From: JAJXTN01 sp038230895
GTDB taxonomy: Bacteria; Patescibacteriota; Saccharimonadia; Saccharimonadales; UBA4665
DNA length: 64,000 bases
Assembly (NCBI GenBank): GCA_038230895.1
Contig: JBBRMJ010000002.1
Location: 1-64,000 of the forward strand
Direction: 5' to 3'
The notes below the pieces were generated by a model. The model did not search any database, was not told the origin of the DNA, and saw only the letters and a program-made list of their open reading frames with translations. A program made the translations under genes and the position numbers. Shown here piece by piece: positions 16,838 through 25,691 of this stretch. How positions within the stretch are numbered: the stretch's first letter is position 1; every line of letters starts with the position of its first letter.

Positions 16838-18433
16838 ATGAATCCACCAGAACCGGCCAATAAACGTAAAATCCTCAGCATCGGTAATGCGGCGGCCCTC
16901 TTAATTGCCGCCTCGCTGGCCGGGCAGATACTGGGCTTTCTCCGTACCAAGTTAGTCAACGCCAACTTCCCGGTTGTCGGGCCACACAGCACCGATGCCT
17001 ACTTCGCCGCTTTTATCATTCCAGATTTTTTCTTCTTCACCTTGGCTGCGGGCGCGCTCGGTGTGACCATGATTCCGGTGCTCTCCGATCGTCTGCATAA
17101 CGGTACGCGCAAAGCAGCCTGGGAATTGGCTGCCTCAGTATTGAACTTCCTCGCCATCATCATGGCGGTTGTCGGTGTCATCATCATCATCTTTGCACGC
17201 CCTCTGATCCACCACATAGTTGCGCCGGGCCTTACTGGCACTCAACTCGATACTGCGACGATGATTATGCGTTTCCTGGCTTTCAACCCCTTACTATTCA
17301 CGATATCTGGCATTCTGACCAGCGTACAGCAGACCATGGGCCGTTTCTTCTTCTTCGCCATCGCGCCATTATTTTATAACTTGTCGATCATTATCAGCAT
17401 CTTCGTTTTCAAGGACAATCTTGGCTTAGTTGGTCTGGGCATAGGCGCCTTTATCGGTGCCATTTTGCAACTGCTGGTCATTCTTTTTGGTAATATCAAA
17501 ACGGGTTTCCACTGGCACCCGCACATATTATGGCGCAGTAAAGACTTCCAAACGATCTTACGTAACTTACCCCCGCGTTCCATTGACCAGGGGATGGATC
17601 AGATTGAAGACATTGTCGAAACCCATATCGCCAGTGGTCTGGGCAGTGGAACGATAACCTACTTCAACAATGCCTACATCCTCAGCACCGCGCCAATCCT
17701 ACTACTCGGTACAGCCATTTCGACGGCCGCCTTCCCAAGGCTGAATCAGCGCCTCAGTCAAGGCCGCCCGGATCTCTTTCGGCGCGACTTCCTGATGGTA
17801 TTGCGAGCCATGATCTGGATTAGTGCACCCTTGGTTGTCATCTGTTTCCTCGGACGTGGTTATCTGGCTCGGCTCATCTACAGCCAAGGCAACCAGAAAA
17901 TCGCCGGCATCTTTGGCTTATTGACCATCGCCATTTTCTTTCGCATTTTGTACTCCATCATTTCACGCTGGTTCTATGCTCACAAAGACACGCGCACGCC
18001 TCTGCTCGTGTCACTCTTCATTGTTGCCTTGAATGTCGGGTTAGCTTATAGTCTGGCTCGACCTTCGGTGTATGGAGTGTACGGCCTCGCCCTCGCTCAA
18101 TCCATCGTCGCCATGGTAGAGGTTGCCGTCCTCTCGACGATTATGTTAATTCGTGACCCGAAGTTATTTGATGCCTATTTCTGGGGTGGCGTACTGCGCA
18201 TCATGTCTGTCACCGGCTTCAGCCTGGTCGCTTGCTACGCCATGGTCGCCGTGTACCCCTTACAGCTGGCTGATAAAGGTATCTTAACGCTTGGCACCAA
18301 GCTCGCCCTGATAGCCGGTGTCACTTTCGGTGTCCATGTCGCAGTCTCCGCGCTCTTCGGCCTCGAAGAGGTCCGTCCATTCTTCCGCCGCATCCGTGCC
18401 CTGGCCCTCAAACCCGTCAAACTCGACATGTAA
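16838..18433 (+). CDS. murJ: Lipid II flippase MurJ (MviN)
   Basis: Translocates lipid II across the membrane for peptidoglycan synthesis. The 531-residue protein has about 14 hydrophobic segments and MviN features: an N-terminal GNAAALLIAASLAGQILGFLR, then FFFFTLAAGALGVTMIPVL, and SRWFYAHKDTRTPLLVS in the second half. The ATG at 16838 is preferred over one at 16827, which meets a stop at once. A TATACT box lies at 16802-16807 with a ~24-nt leader carrying TGGAG. Implies the cell makes or finishes its own cell wall. Confidence 0.93.
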   Translation: MNPPEPANKRKILSIGNAAALLIAASLAGQILGFLRTKLVNANFPVVGPHSTDAYFAAFIIPDFFFFTLAAGALGVTMIPVLSDRLHNGTRKAAWELAASVLNFLAIIMAVVGVIIIIFARPLIHHIVAPGLTGTQLDTATMIMRFLAFNPLLFTISGILTSVQQTMGRFFFFAIAPLFYNLSIIISIFVFKDNLGLVGLGIGAFIGAILQLLVILFGNIKTGFHWHPHILWRSKDFQTILRNLPPRSIDQGMDQIEDIVETHIASGLGSGTITYFNNAYILSTAPILLLGTAISTAAFPRLNQRLSQGRPDLFRRDFLMVLRAMIWISAPLVVICFLGRGYLARLIYSQGNQKIAGIFGLLTIAIFFRILYSIISRWFYAHKDTRTPLLVSLFIVALNVGLAYSLARPSVYGVYGLALAQSIVAMVEVAVLSTIMLIRDPKLFDAYFWGGVLRIMSVTGFSLVACYAMVAVYPLQLADKGILTLGTKLALIAGVTFGVHVAVSALFGLEEVRPFFRRIRALALKPVKLDM

Positions 18434-18465
18434 GCGACCAAGCACACAACTATCAGCATCACCTC

Positions 18466-18474
18466 TGTTATACT
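18466..18474 (+). promoter_or_regulatory. Extended -10 (TGT-TATACT) 8 nt before lepA
   Basis: TGT at 18466-18468 and TATACT at 18469-18474; 8 nt then precede ATG 18483. Predicts a leaderless message. Confidence 0.55.
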
Positions 18475-18482
18475 AGAGAGCA

Positions 18483-20261
18483 ATGAAGCAGGATCAGATT
18501 CGGAATTTTTGTATTATTGCCCATATTGATCATGGCAAATCGACCTTGGCCGATCGGCTGTTGGAATTGACGCATACCGTCGAAAAGCGTGATATGAAAG
18601 CCCAGATTCTGGATCGTATGGATTTGGAGCGCGAGAAGGGAATTACTATCAAGCTGGCGCCAGTACGTATGGAATATGAGGGTTATGAATTGAACCTTAT
18701 CGATACGCCTGGCCATGTTGATTTTAGTTATGAAGTGTCGCGGAGTTTGGAGGCTTGCGAGGGCGCCTTACTGATTGTCGACGCAACCCAAGGCATTCAG
18801 GCACAGACATTGGCCAATGTCTATCTGGCGATGGCCGCGGAACTGACGATTATCCCTGTCCTCAACAAAATTGATTTGCCAGCCGCTGATGTCACTCGAG
18901 TCAGCGCTGAAGTCGTCAGTTTACTTGGTTGTAAGCCAGAAGACATCCTGCACATCAGCGCCAAGACGGGGCAAGGCGTGGAAGCCGTGTTGGAGCGCAT
19001 TGTGGTTGACGTCCCGCCGCCTAAAAGCTCGGCCTTACCTGAGACCCGGGCACTGATCTTCGACAGCTATTACGATGATTATCGTGGTGTCATATTATAT
19101 GTGAGAGTTTTCGACGGTCATATTGCGCGCGGCGCTCAGATCAAAATGATGGCAACCAGCGCTCATGGCCTGGCACTGGAAGTCGGGGCTTTAACACCGG
19201 AAATGACACCCAAAACCAACTTAGAGCCGGGCGAAATTGGCTACGTTGTCACTAACCTGAAGTCAACCCGTGAAGCCAAAGTCGGCGACACCATTACCCT
19301 GACTACAGCCGCCGCCAGCGAACCATTACCGGGTTATCGCAATGTTCGGCCTTTCGTCTATGCAGGCTTCTTTCCGGAGAGTAATGAGTATTACCAGGAG
19401 CTGAAAGATGCAATTGAAAAGCTGAGTCTGAGCGATTCGGCGCTGCAGTTTGAGCCGGAGAACTCACCGGTGCTTGGGTTCGGCGTCCGGATTGGCTTCC
19501 TCGGTTTGCTGCATATGGATATTGTCCGTGAACGGCTGGAACGGGAATATAACCTCGAGCTTGTCGTCACCAATCCATCGACTGATTATCAAGTTGTGCT
19601 ACTGAGCGGTGAGGAATTGGATATCAAGAGTGCTTCGACATTACCTGACCCGGCGAAAATTCAGGATATACGAGAACCTTGGATCAAGGGCGAGATTATT
19701 GTACCGCAGGACTATGTCGGCCCGGTAATCCAATTGATTTCGGCCAAGCGTGGTCTTCAGACCAATCTGAGCTATGTTGAAGATCGGGCAGTGGTTAGTT
19801 TCGAAGCACCGCTTGCCAATTTGCTGACCGATTTTTATGACCAGCTCAAGAGCATCACCAGCGGCTACGGCTCCTTTAATTACGAACTGGATGATTACCG
19901 CATTGAAGACTTAGTCCGTCTGGATTTCTATGTGGCCAATGAAATTGTCGGCGCGCTCAGCGTTATGGTCCATCGCAGTGAAGCTGATCGGTTGGGTCGT
20001 GAAACGGTCACCAAGCTGAAGGATGTAATCCCACGCCAGAACTTCCAAGTCGCGCTGCAAGCCGCCATCGGTGGTCGTTTCATCGCCCGCGAAGACATCA
20101 GTGCCTATCGTAAAGACGTCACAACTGGACTCTACGGTGGTGATGTGTCGCGTAAGAAGAAAGTTTTAGCCAAGCAGGCCAAGGGAAAGAAGCGTATGAA
20201 ACGTTTTGGCAAAGTTGATATACCAGCCGAGGCTTTCACGGTCATGTTGAAGCGTGATTAA
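18483..20261 (+). CDS. lepA: Elongation factor 4 (LepA), ribosome back-translocase GTPase
   Basis: Ribosome-associated GTPase that acts in translation under stress and in initiation or assembly. The 592-residue protein has the full G domain (G1 AHIDHGKSTLADR, G2 region REKGITIKLAPV, G3 DTPGHVDF, G4 NKID, G5 SAKTG), an EF-G-like domain II, domains III and V, and the LepA-specific C terminus rich in Lys (KKKVLAKQAKGKKRMKRFG). All nucleotide-binding residues are intact. Monocistronic by its own -10 box. Confidence 0.96.
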   Translation: MKQDQIRNFCIIAHIDHGKSTLADRLLELTHTVEKRDMKAQILDRMDLEREKGITIKLAPVRMEYEGYELNLIDTPGHVDFSYEVSRSLEACEGALLIVDATQGIQAQTLANVYLAMAAELTIIPVLNKIDLPAADVTRVSAEVVSLLGCKPEDILHISAKTGQGVEAVLERIVVDVPPPKSSALPETRALIFDSYYDDYRGVILYVRVFDGHIARGAQIKMMATSAHGLALEVGALTPEMTPKTNLEPGEIGYVVTNLKSTREAKVGDTITLTTAAASEPLPGYRNVRPFVYAGFFPESNEYYQELKDAIEKLSLSDSALQFEPENSPVLGFGVRIGFLGLLHMDIVRERLEREYNLELVVTNPSTDYQVVLLSGEELDIKSASTLPDPAKIQDIREPWIKGEIIVPQDYVGPVIQLISAKRGLQTNLSYVEDRAVVSFEAPLANLLTDFYDQLKSITSGYGSFNYELDDYRIEDLVRLDFYVANEIVGALSVMVHRSEADRLGRETVTKLKDVIPRQNFQVALQAAIGGRFIAREDISAYRKDVTTGLYGGDVSRKKKVLAKQAKGKKRMKRFGKVDIPAEAFTVMLKRD

Positions 20262-20300
20262 TGAAGCATTGTGGCAGCGCTACTCGCTGGTATACAATGA

Positions 20301-20966
20301 ATGCACGTAAACTATACAAAAATGAAATACGTGTCAGCAACCCCTAATCTCGACAGCCGTCTCTTCGGCTTACTGCTTTTGCCGTCTTGGTTCAGTGCCG
20401 CTGTTGCCGTCATCGTCGGCCTGCTGGTAGGGATTGGCACAGTCGTCTTGACGCACTATCAAAGCAGCACCTTTCGACTCGAACTACTAAACACCCAGGT
20501 CAGCCAGCCCACAGCCTACCAGTCGCTCACGGATCGTATACTGTCAAATAATTTCATCAGCAACCTACCGTTGTTATTATTCTGGACACTGGTTGGGTTA
20601 GTGGTCTATCTGTTTACTTCGAATATTTTGGCGGCTATTCGGAGTACTGCCGAACTGAAAAGTGAACTGGAGTATGTACATGTCAATCGTCACAGTTTGC
20701 TGGTGACTGCTGCAGAGCATCTACTCGTACGCTTAGTTGTATTGGTGATTTGGGTTTTCTTTATCGTATTTTTCTTCAATCATGTCCTCCCCTATTGTGT
20801 CGCGGCCGCCTTGGCCGGCTCGGGGTCTCAAGGTAGTTTGCTGAATGTTAGCTATGTCTTGCTGTCCATTGTGATCATGACTGCTGCGGTACATCTGCAC
20901 ACTATTTTCTTCCGTCTACTTTTGTTAAGACCACGGATTTTTTCGTCAGCGGTGTACATCGATTGA
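20301..20966 (+). CDS. Four-TM membrane protein, unknown function
   Basis: A 221-residue protein with four clear hydrophobic helices at about 25-50, 88-112, 142-172 and 182-206. No family motif was recognised. ATG at 20301 lies 4 nt after TATACA (20291-20296, with TGG before it); an internal ATG at 20322 follows another TATACA and is an alternative start. It is 46 nt upstream of the guanylate-kinase-like gene, which has its own promoter. Confidence 0.6.
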   Translation: MHVNYTKMKYVSATPNLDSRLFGLLLLPSWFSAAVAVIVGLLVGIGTVVLTHYQSSTFRLELLNTQVSQPTAYQSLTDRILSNNFISNLPLLLFWTLVGLVVYLFTSNILAAIRSTAELKSELEYVHVNRHSLLVTAAEHLLVRLVVLVIWVFFIVFFFNHVLPYCVAAALAGSGSQGSLLNVSYVLLSIVIMTAAVHLHTIFFRLLLLRPRIFSSAVYID

Positions 20967-20997
20967 GCATTGAAACATTGATTTACCCCTGTAAAAG

Positions 20998-21006
20998 TGC
21001 TATAAA
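20998..21006 (+). promoter_or_regulatory. Extended -10 (TGC-TATAAA) 6 nt before the guanylate-kinase-like gene
   Basis: TGC 20998-21000 and TATAAA 21001-21006; 6 nt separate it from ATG 21013. Confidence 0.5.
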
Positions 21007-21012
21007 TAGACT

Positions 21013-21747
21013 ATGAATGACCTCGTACGCATTGCTGATTTTCAAAAAGCTCTCCAGGGCTACCATCTGTCAAAGCAAGCGCTACAAAGTCTGTCTCAAA
21101 CCGAGCTTGTGTTACTTGTCGCGCCGACAGCAACAGGCCGCAACACGATTATCCGCCAGCTGCTCAAAACTGGCGATTATCACTTCGTTGTATCCGATAC
21201 CACTCGTCTACCGCGTGTGAATGATGGCGTTTTGGAACAAAATGGCCGAGAATACTGGTTTCGTACCGAGCTGGAAGTCCTCAGTGACATCCAGCAGGGC
21301 AAATATCTGGAGGCCGCTATTATTCATGACCAGCAGGTCTCAGGCATAAGCGTTCGTGAATTGGAAAAAGCTCGTGACGAAGGTAAGATTGCCGTCACCG
21401 ATACCGAAGTACTTGGCGCCGAAAATGCCATTAAATACAAGCCAGATACGATTGCGTTATTCGTTTTGCCGCCAAGTTTTGATGAATGGCAGCGACGCCT
21501 CAGACAACGTGGCACTATGGATGACATTGAATTTAATCGCCGTATGACCAGTGCCTACAAAGAATTTGCGATGGCCTTGCAGCACGAACACTACCACTTC
21601 ATCATTAACGACTCTATCGAACATTCAGTGCAGCAGATCAATGAAATCGCCAAACTTGGCACTATCGACCCAGAATCACAGCAGCAAGGTCGCGCCTTGG
21701 CGGAGCAGCTTTTATTGGCGACACAAGCATTTCTGGGCACGGTTTGA
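21013..21747 (+). CDS. Guanylate-kinase-like protein with altered P-loop
   Basis: A 244-residue protein with the guanylate kinase layout: an N-terminal P-loop, FVVSDTTRLPRVNDG (the GMP-binding TTRxPR region), NGREYWF, GKYLEAAIIHDQQVSG and a DTEVLGAENA segment. The P-loop reads APTATGRNT where GMP kinases have GPSG(S/A)GK(S/G)T, so the key lysine is replaced by arginine and the first Gly by Ala. It may be a diverged kinase or a non-catalytic relative; a standard gmk elsewhere in the genome would support the latter. N- and C-terminal helical extensions of about 35 and 45 residues are extra to the ~200-residue core. Confidence 0.7.
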   Translation: MNDLVRIADFQKALQGYHLSKQALQSLSQTELVLLVAPTATGRNTIIRQLLKTGDYHFVVSDTTRLPRVNDGVLEQNGREYWFRTELEVLSDIQQGKYLEAAIIHDQQVSGISVRELEKARDEGKIAVTDTEVLGAENAIKYKPDTIALFVLPPSFDEWQRRLRQRGTMDDIEFNRRMTSAYKEFAMALQHEHYHFIINDSIEHSVQQINEIAKLGTIDPESQQQGRALAEQLLLATQAFLGTV

Positions 21748-21829
21748 ATTTCCGCACTTGACATCGACCCTCTATCCTGCAACCATTAACGGTATAACAT
21801 AAACATGAAGTCTGGCTGTGAGTACAGTA

Positions 21830-24229
21830 ATGATATTGTCGGCTCCAAAGCGTTATAAATCGGTCTATCTTGTCGGTCTATGTTTTGTACTAGCGCTGAC
21901 ATTTTTGGTTGTACACCCCCAGAAAGCATCAGCCGCCTGCGCTGCCCAAGACACTTCTCGTGGTCAGGTCACCAGTACCTTCAGCGTACCAAGTACCGGC
22001 AGCTACCGAGTATGGAGTCGTATCCTCGCACCTGACACGACGAATAATTCTTATGTTTTAGAAATTGATGGCACTACCTGTGGCGTTGTGGTCGGTGGGA
22101 GCACTACGTTCCCAGCCAACACTTGGACCTGGGTAGATTATCAAGGCGGCACAGCCAGCAGCAAGATTAATGTAACCCTGAGTGCCGGCGCGCACACCAT
22201 GACTTTGATTGGGCGCGAAGATAATGTTGAGCTGGACCGTGTAATTTTCACCACTGATACCACTTGCGTGCCGACCGGAACAGGTGATAATTGTGCCAAC
22301 CCTCCCGATACGACCAATCCAACCGTCTCAATCACCGCACCAACTGCTGGGTCAACGGTCAAGAATACGGTTACTGTCCAGAGTACTGCAGCGGATGATG
22401 TCGCGCTCGCTAAAGTTGAGTTCTACATCGATGGTACACTGGTAGCATCAGATACCACCACGCCATATAACTATACGTTCGATACCACAACGGTGAGCAA
22501 TGGTTCGCATACGATTCTGGCCAAAGCCTATGACACCAGCCAAAATACTGCTTCTGCCACCGTGGCCGTCAACGTCAACAATCCTGCGGTCTGTACGCCG
22601 GGTAGTAGCACACTACCGACAACACCGGGCAATGTGACTAGCAGTAGTACCTACACCCAGATTACGCTCAACTGGTCTCCGAGCACCGGTAGCCCCGGCT
22701 GTACCATCACTAATTACAAGGTCTTCAGAGGTGGTGCGTTGATTGCGACCCTCGGCAATGTCACAACGTATACCGATAGCGGCTTAATAGCAGGCAATAG
22801 CTATAACTACAACATCCAGGCCGTCGATAGTGGCCCCAACAACTCGGCCCAGAGTGCGCTATCCAGCTTCTCGACAACCACGGATAACCTCGCTGCTAAT
22901 CCAGTGACTGGCGTAACCGCCACCGCCAACGGCGCAGCTCGTGTCGACCTGAGTTGGGCCGCTGCAACTGACCTTCCGAACCCCGGTGGCGTTGGTATCG
23001 CCGGCTACAATATCTATCGCAATGGTGCCAGCACGCCAACCTATCAAGTGACTGGTGCGAACACGACTAGCTATGCCGACACCAATGTCTCCGCCAGTAC
23101 CAAGTACACCTATACTATTACGTCAGTGGATAAAGCTAGCAATGAGAGTGCTCCAAGCGCTAGTGTCAGCGCTACCACGGCGGCGCCTACCTGTAGCGGT
23201 ACGCCATCCGTGCCAACAGGGCTTGTGGCGACTGGCAGAACGATCAGCACTATCACGTTTGGTTGGACAGCAAGTACGGCTAGCGCTGGTTGCACCTTAA
23301 GCGGTTACCATGTCTACCGTGGCGGCACGTTCGTGGCTGATGTCACCAGCGGTCTCAGCTTCACTGACACTGGCTTGAATCCAAATACCGGCTACAGCTA
23401 CACCGTCAAAGCGTTTGATACCAGCGCACACACCTCAGCTGCCTCGACCACGCTCAGTGCGTCTACGTCGGCTGATACGAGCGCTCCAAGCGCACCAGGC
23501 AGTGTTGCGGCAGTCGCCATCAGTAGTTCCAATGTTAATCTGACCTGGACGGCCAGCACTGATAATATCGCGGTCACTGGCTACAACATCTACCGTGGCG
23601 GTGTGGTTATATCGACAGTTGGTGGCAGCATCCTAACCTACAGTGATACTTCCCTTGTCGGTAACACAGACTATGTCTATCAAGTCAGTGCAATCGATGG
23701 TGCTATCAATGAAAGCGCCAAAGTCACGGCCACGCCAAATCCTGTCCACACCCCAACGTCTATCGACAAAACACCCCCGAGCACCCCGACGAACCCACAA
23801 ACCCCTGTCATTGCTTCGCAATCTGCCAAGGTCACCTGGACACCAGCCACTGATAATGTCGGTGTGGTGGGCTACCATGTCTATATCAAAGGCATCCTAG
23901 ATACGTTTGATGGCGATACGACCACCGCAAGCTTTACAGCTCGTTGCTTAGCACCAAATATTCCTTACGCCATAACTGTTAAGGCCTTCGATGCCGCTGG
24001 TAACATAAGTTCCACGGCTATGAACGTGAGCCTTACAACTCTTGGTGGTGGCTTCGCCGGTGACTTTGACTGCTCGACACACGTTGACTTCACTGACCTC
24101 ACGACCTTAGCACGCAACTGGGTCCTAACTGCTCCAGCTCGATTCCTGCCAACTGACGGTGATGCCTCTGGAGATGCTATTATTGATTTCACTGACTTAA
24201 CTTCTCTCGCCAGAAACTGGGGTAAATAA
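21830..24229 (+). CDS. Secreted CBM-like/Ig/FN3 protein with C-terminal dockerin type I
   Basis: A 799-residue exported protein. A signal peptide (1-35, cleavage after QKASA) is followed by a CBM6/35-like beta-sandwich (about 36-155, with WTWVDY and GAHTMTLIGRE), an Ig-like domain (AKVEFYIDGTLV), five fibronectin type III repeats (motifs GYNIYR, GYHVYR), and at 24055-24226 a dockerin type I. The dockerin has two Ca-binding loops of the form D-x-(D/S)-x-(S/D)-x3-D-x2-D, each followed by LTxLARNW. No TM anchor or sortase motif exists, so retention would depend on a cohesin. The stop overlaps the start of the cohesin gene (TAATG). ATG 21830 gives the cleanest signal peptide; GTG 21818 is possible. 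Confidence 0.85.
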   Translation: MILSAPKRYKSVYLVGLCFVLALTFLVVHPQKASAACAAQDTSRGQVTSTFSVPSTGSYRVWSRILAPDTTNNSYVLEIDGTTCGVVVGGSTTFPANTWTWVDYQGGTASSKINVTLSAGAHTMTLIGREDNVELDRVIFTTDTTCVPTGTGDNCANPPDTTNPTVSITAPTAGSTVKNTVTVQSTAADDVALAKVEFYIDGTLVASDTTTPYNYTFDTTTVSNGSHTILAKAYDTSQNTASATVAVNVNNPAVCTPGSSTLPTTPGNVTSSSTYTQITLNWSPSTGSPGCTITNYKVFRGGALIATLGNVTTYTDSGLIAGNSYNYNIQAVDSGPNNSAQSALSSFSTTTDNLAANPVTGVTATANGAARVDLSWAAATDLPNPGGVGIAGYNIYRNGASTPTYQVTGANTTSYADTNVSASTKYTYTITSVDKASNESAPSASVSATTAAPTCSGTPSVPTGLVATGRTISTITFGWTASTASAGCTLSGYHVYRGGTFVADVTSGLSFTDTGLNPNTGYSYTVKAFDTSAHTSAASTTLSASTSADTSAPSAPGSVAAVAISSSNVNLTWTASTDNIAVTGYNIYRGGVVISTVGGSILTYSDTSLVGNTDYVYQVSAIDGAINESAKVTATPNPVHTPTSIDKTPPSTPTNPQTPVIASQSAKVTWTPATDNVGVVGYHVYIKGILDTFDGDTTTASFTARCLAPNIPYAITVKAFDAAGNISSTAMNVSLTTLGGGFAGDFDCSTHVDFTDLTTLARNWVLTAPARFLPTDGDASGDAIIDFTDLTSLARNWGK

Positions 24230-25599
24230 TGAAACGTATTATGAAACGCAGTTCAAACTACGCTAAGTTAGGCCTCATCGTGTTGGTAGTCGCAGTTGCG
24301 GGATTAAGTCTAAGCCACATTACTTTTGCGGCTACTGGTAGTCTGACTTTTAGCCCTGGTAGTGGTTCTCATAACGTTGGCGATACATTTACCGTGACAG
24401 TCATAGAAAATAGCGGGACTGATAGTGCGGTATCAGTCAAAGCTATTGTTGACTATCCAGCGAGTTTATTACGCTTCGACGGCGATACTGTCGTTGCGCC
24501 TTTTACGTTTAATCCTGCCAGCACCGACACTGCAAGCGGAGGTGTTATTAGTATTCAACGTGCCAGCCTAAGCGGCACTGGTTATACAGGCGCACAGACA
24601 GTTTCAACCATGACCTTCACTGTTTTGGCCGCCGGCACGGCAACGCTAAGCTTTGAGAATTCGTCAGTTATTGCCGACTATAATACCGGCAACAATGTCT
24701 TAGTGAGTAAACCGAGCGCTACGTACACCTTAAGTGTTCCGCCACCAGCCTCTCCAGTTATCTCGGCCTTCACCGCTACGCCAAGTTCAGTAAGCTCAGG
24801 CGGTACCAGTGTCCTGGCGTGGGCCAGCAGTAATGTCGTCAGCGGTGGCTGCAGTATCCCATCAACTTCAGTAACGGCCGGTGATCCGAGTGGTAGCCTG
24901 ACAACACCAGCCCTGACTAGCTCTACCACCTACACGCTGACCTGTAAGAATAGTGCCAATGTCCCTACCAGTAAAGCTGTTACTGTATCGGTCACCACGC
25001 CGCCTCCAGGCGGCTCGGGCTCTGGTTCTGGATCGAGTGGTTCGACCAAGTCAACTAGCGTCAAAGTCGGTGATGTGACAGTGCCAAACAACGGCAATGT
25101 CGCGGTTTCCACCCCAGTTGGTGTCCAGCCAGCCACGATTCAGACCGAAGGTGTCAGTAAGGTCGAGTACTACCTCAATGGTAAACTGGTCGACACCGAG
25201 ACCAAGCCACCATTTACCTACAAGGTCGATACCACTAAACTTGATAACGGTACCTACAAATTGACAAGCAAAACCTTCTTTAGTAACGGTTCTACCAAGC
25301 AAACCACCCAGAATCTTCAAGTGAAGAATACTGCCAAGAAATCGAACACCGCTGGAATCGGACTATCACTGTTCATTCTGGCAGCCATCATTGGCGGCAT
25401 CATCCTCATCCAGCGTCATCGTGGTCGACTCCAGCCCAGCTATGGTGCAATGGGCGAAAGTAAGGTGGTGACGAGCGACACGGCACCGCAAGTTGTCGCA
25501 CCAATCACTCCTTTGCCTCAACCGACGGCCACCAACCTGAACGCGCCACAGCCCGGTACAGTTATCGGCCAGACTACCAAGCCTGACGATAAGTTATAG
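24229..25599 (+). CDS. Membrane-anchored cohesin-domain surface protein
   Basis: A 456-residue type I membrane protein. It has a signal peptide (about 1-35), then a cohesin-type domain (about 36-170, starting TGSLTFSPGSGSHNVGDTF, with VDYPASLLRFDG and ATLSFENSSVIADY). Next come an Ig-like domain with a Cys pair (GGCSIP...LTC), a Gly/Ser linker, a second Ig-like stalk (KVEYYLNGKLVDTETKPPF), one TM helix (about 378-398), basic stop-transfer RHRGR and a Pro-rich cytoplasmic tail containing QPGTVIG. Coupled to the upstream dockerin gene by a 1-nt overlap, so the two are probably made together and bind each other on the cell surface. Cohesin and dockerin are known Ca-dependent partners; the pairing here is an inference. 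Confidence 0.82.
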   Translation: MKRIMKRSSNYAKLGLIVLVVAVAGLSLSHITFAATGSLTFSPGSGSHNVGDTFTVTVIENSGTDSAVSVKAIVDYPASLLRFDGDTVVAPFTFNPASTDTASGGVISIQRASLSGTGYTGAQTVSTMTFTVLAAGTATLSFENSSVIADYNTGNNVLVSKPSATYTLSVPPPASPVISAFTATPSSVSSGGTSVLAWASSNVVSGGCSIPSTSVTAGDPSGSLTTPALTSSTTYTLTCKNSANVPTSKAVTVSVTTPPPGGSGSGSGSSGSTKSTSVKVGDVTVPNNGNVAVSTPVGVQPATIQTEGVSKVEYYLNGKLVDTETKPPFTYKVDTTKLDNGTYKLTSKTFFSNGSTKQTTQNLQVKNTAKKSNTAGIGLSLFILAAIIGGIILIQRHRGRLQPSYGAMGESKVVTSDTAPQVVAPITPLPQPTATNLNAPQPGTVIGQTTKPDDKL

Positions 25600-25691
25600 C
25601 TTGAACGCCACGCCTAGTCGTCGGTAACGGCTGAGGCTTGTCAGCCCGGACAGTACAATCTATACTGCGAGTAGCTCGCCAGACAATAAAT

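Noticed and set aside
21805..21858. 17-codon upstream frame after a TATAAC box before the dockerin gene
   Set aside because: Too short and without family or codon support; the signal-peptide frame starting at 21830 is clearly the gene.
25629..25646. GGCTGA/TCAGCC hairpin between the cohesin gene and the third surface gene
   Set aside because: Six-base stem without a T-run; too weak for a terminator.
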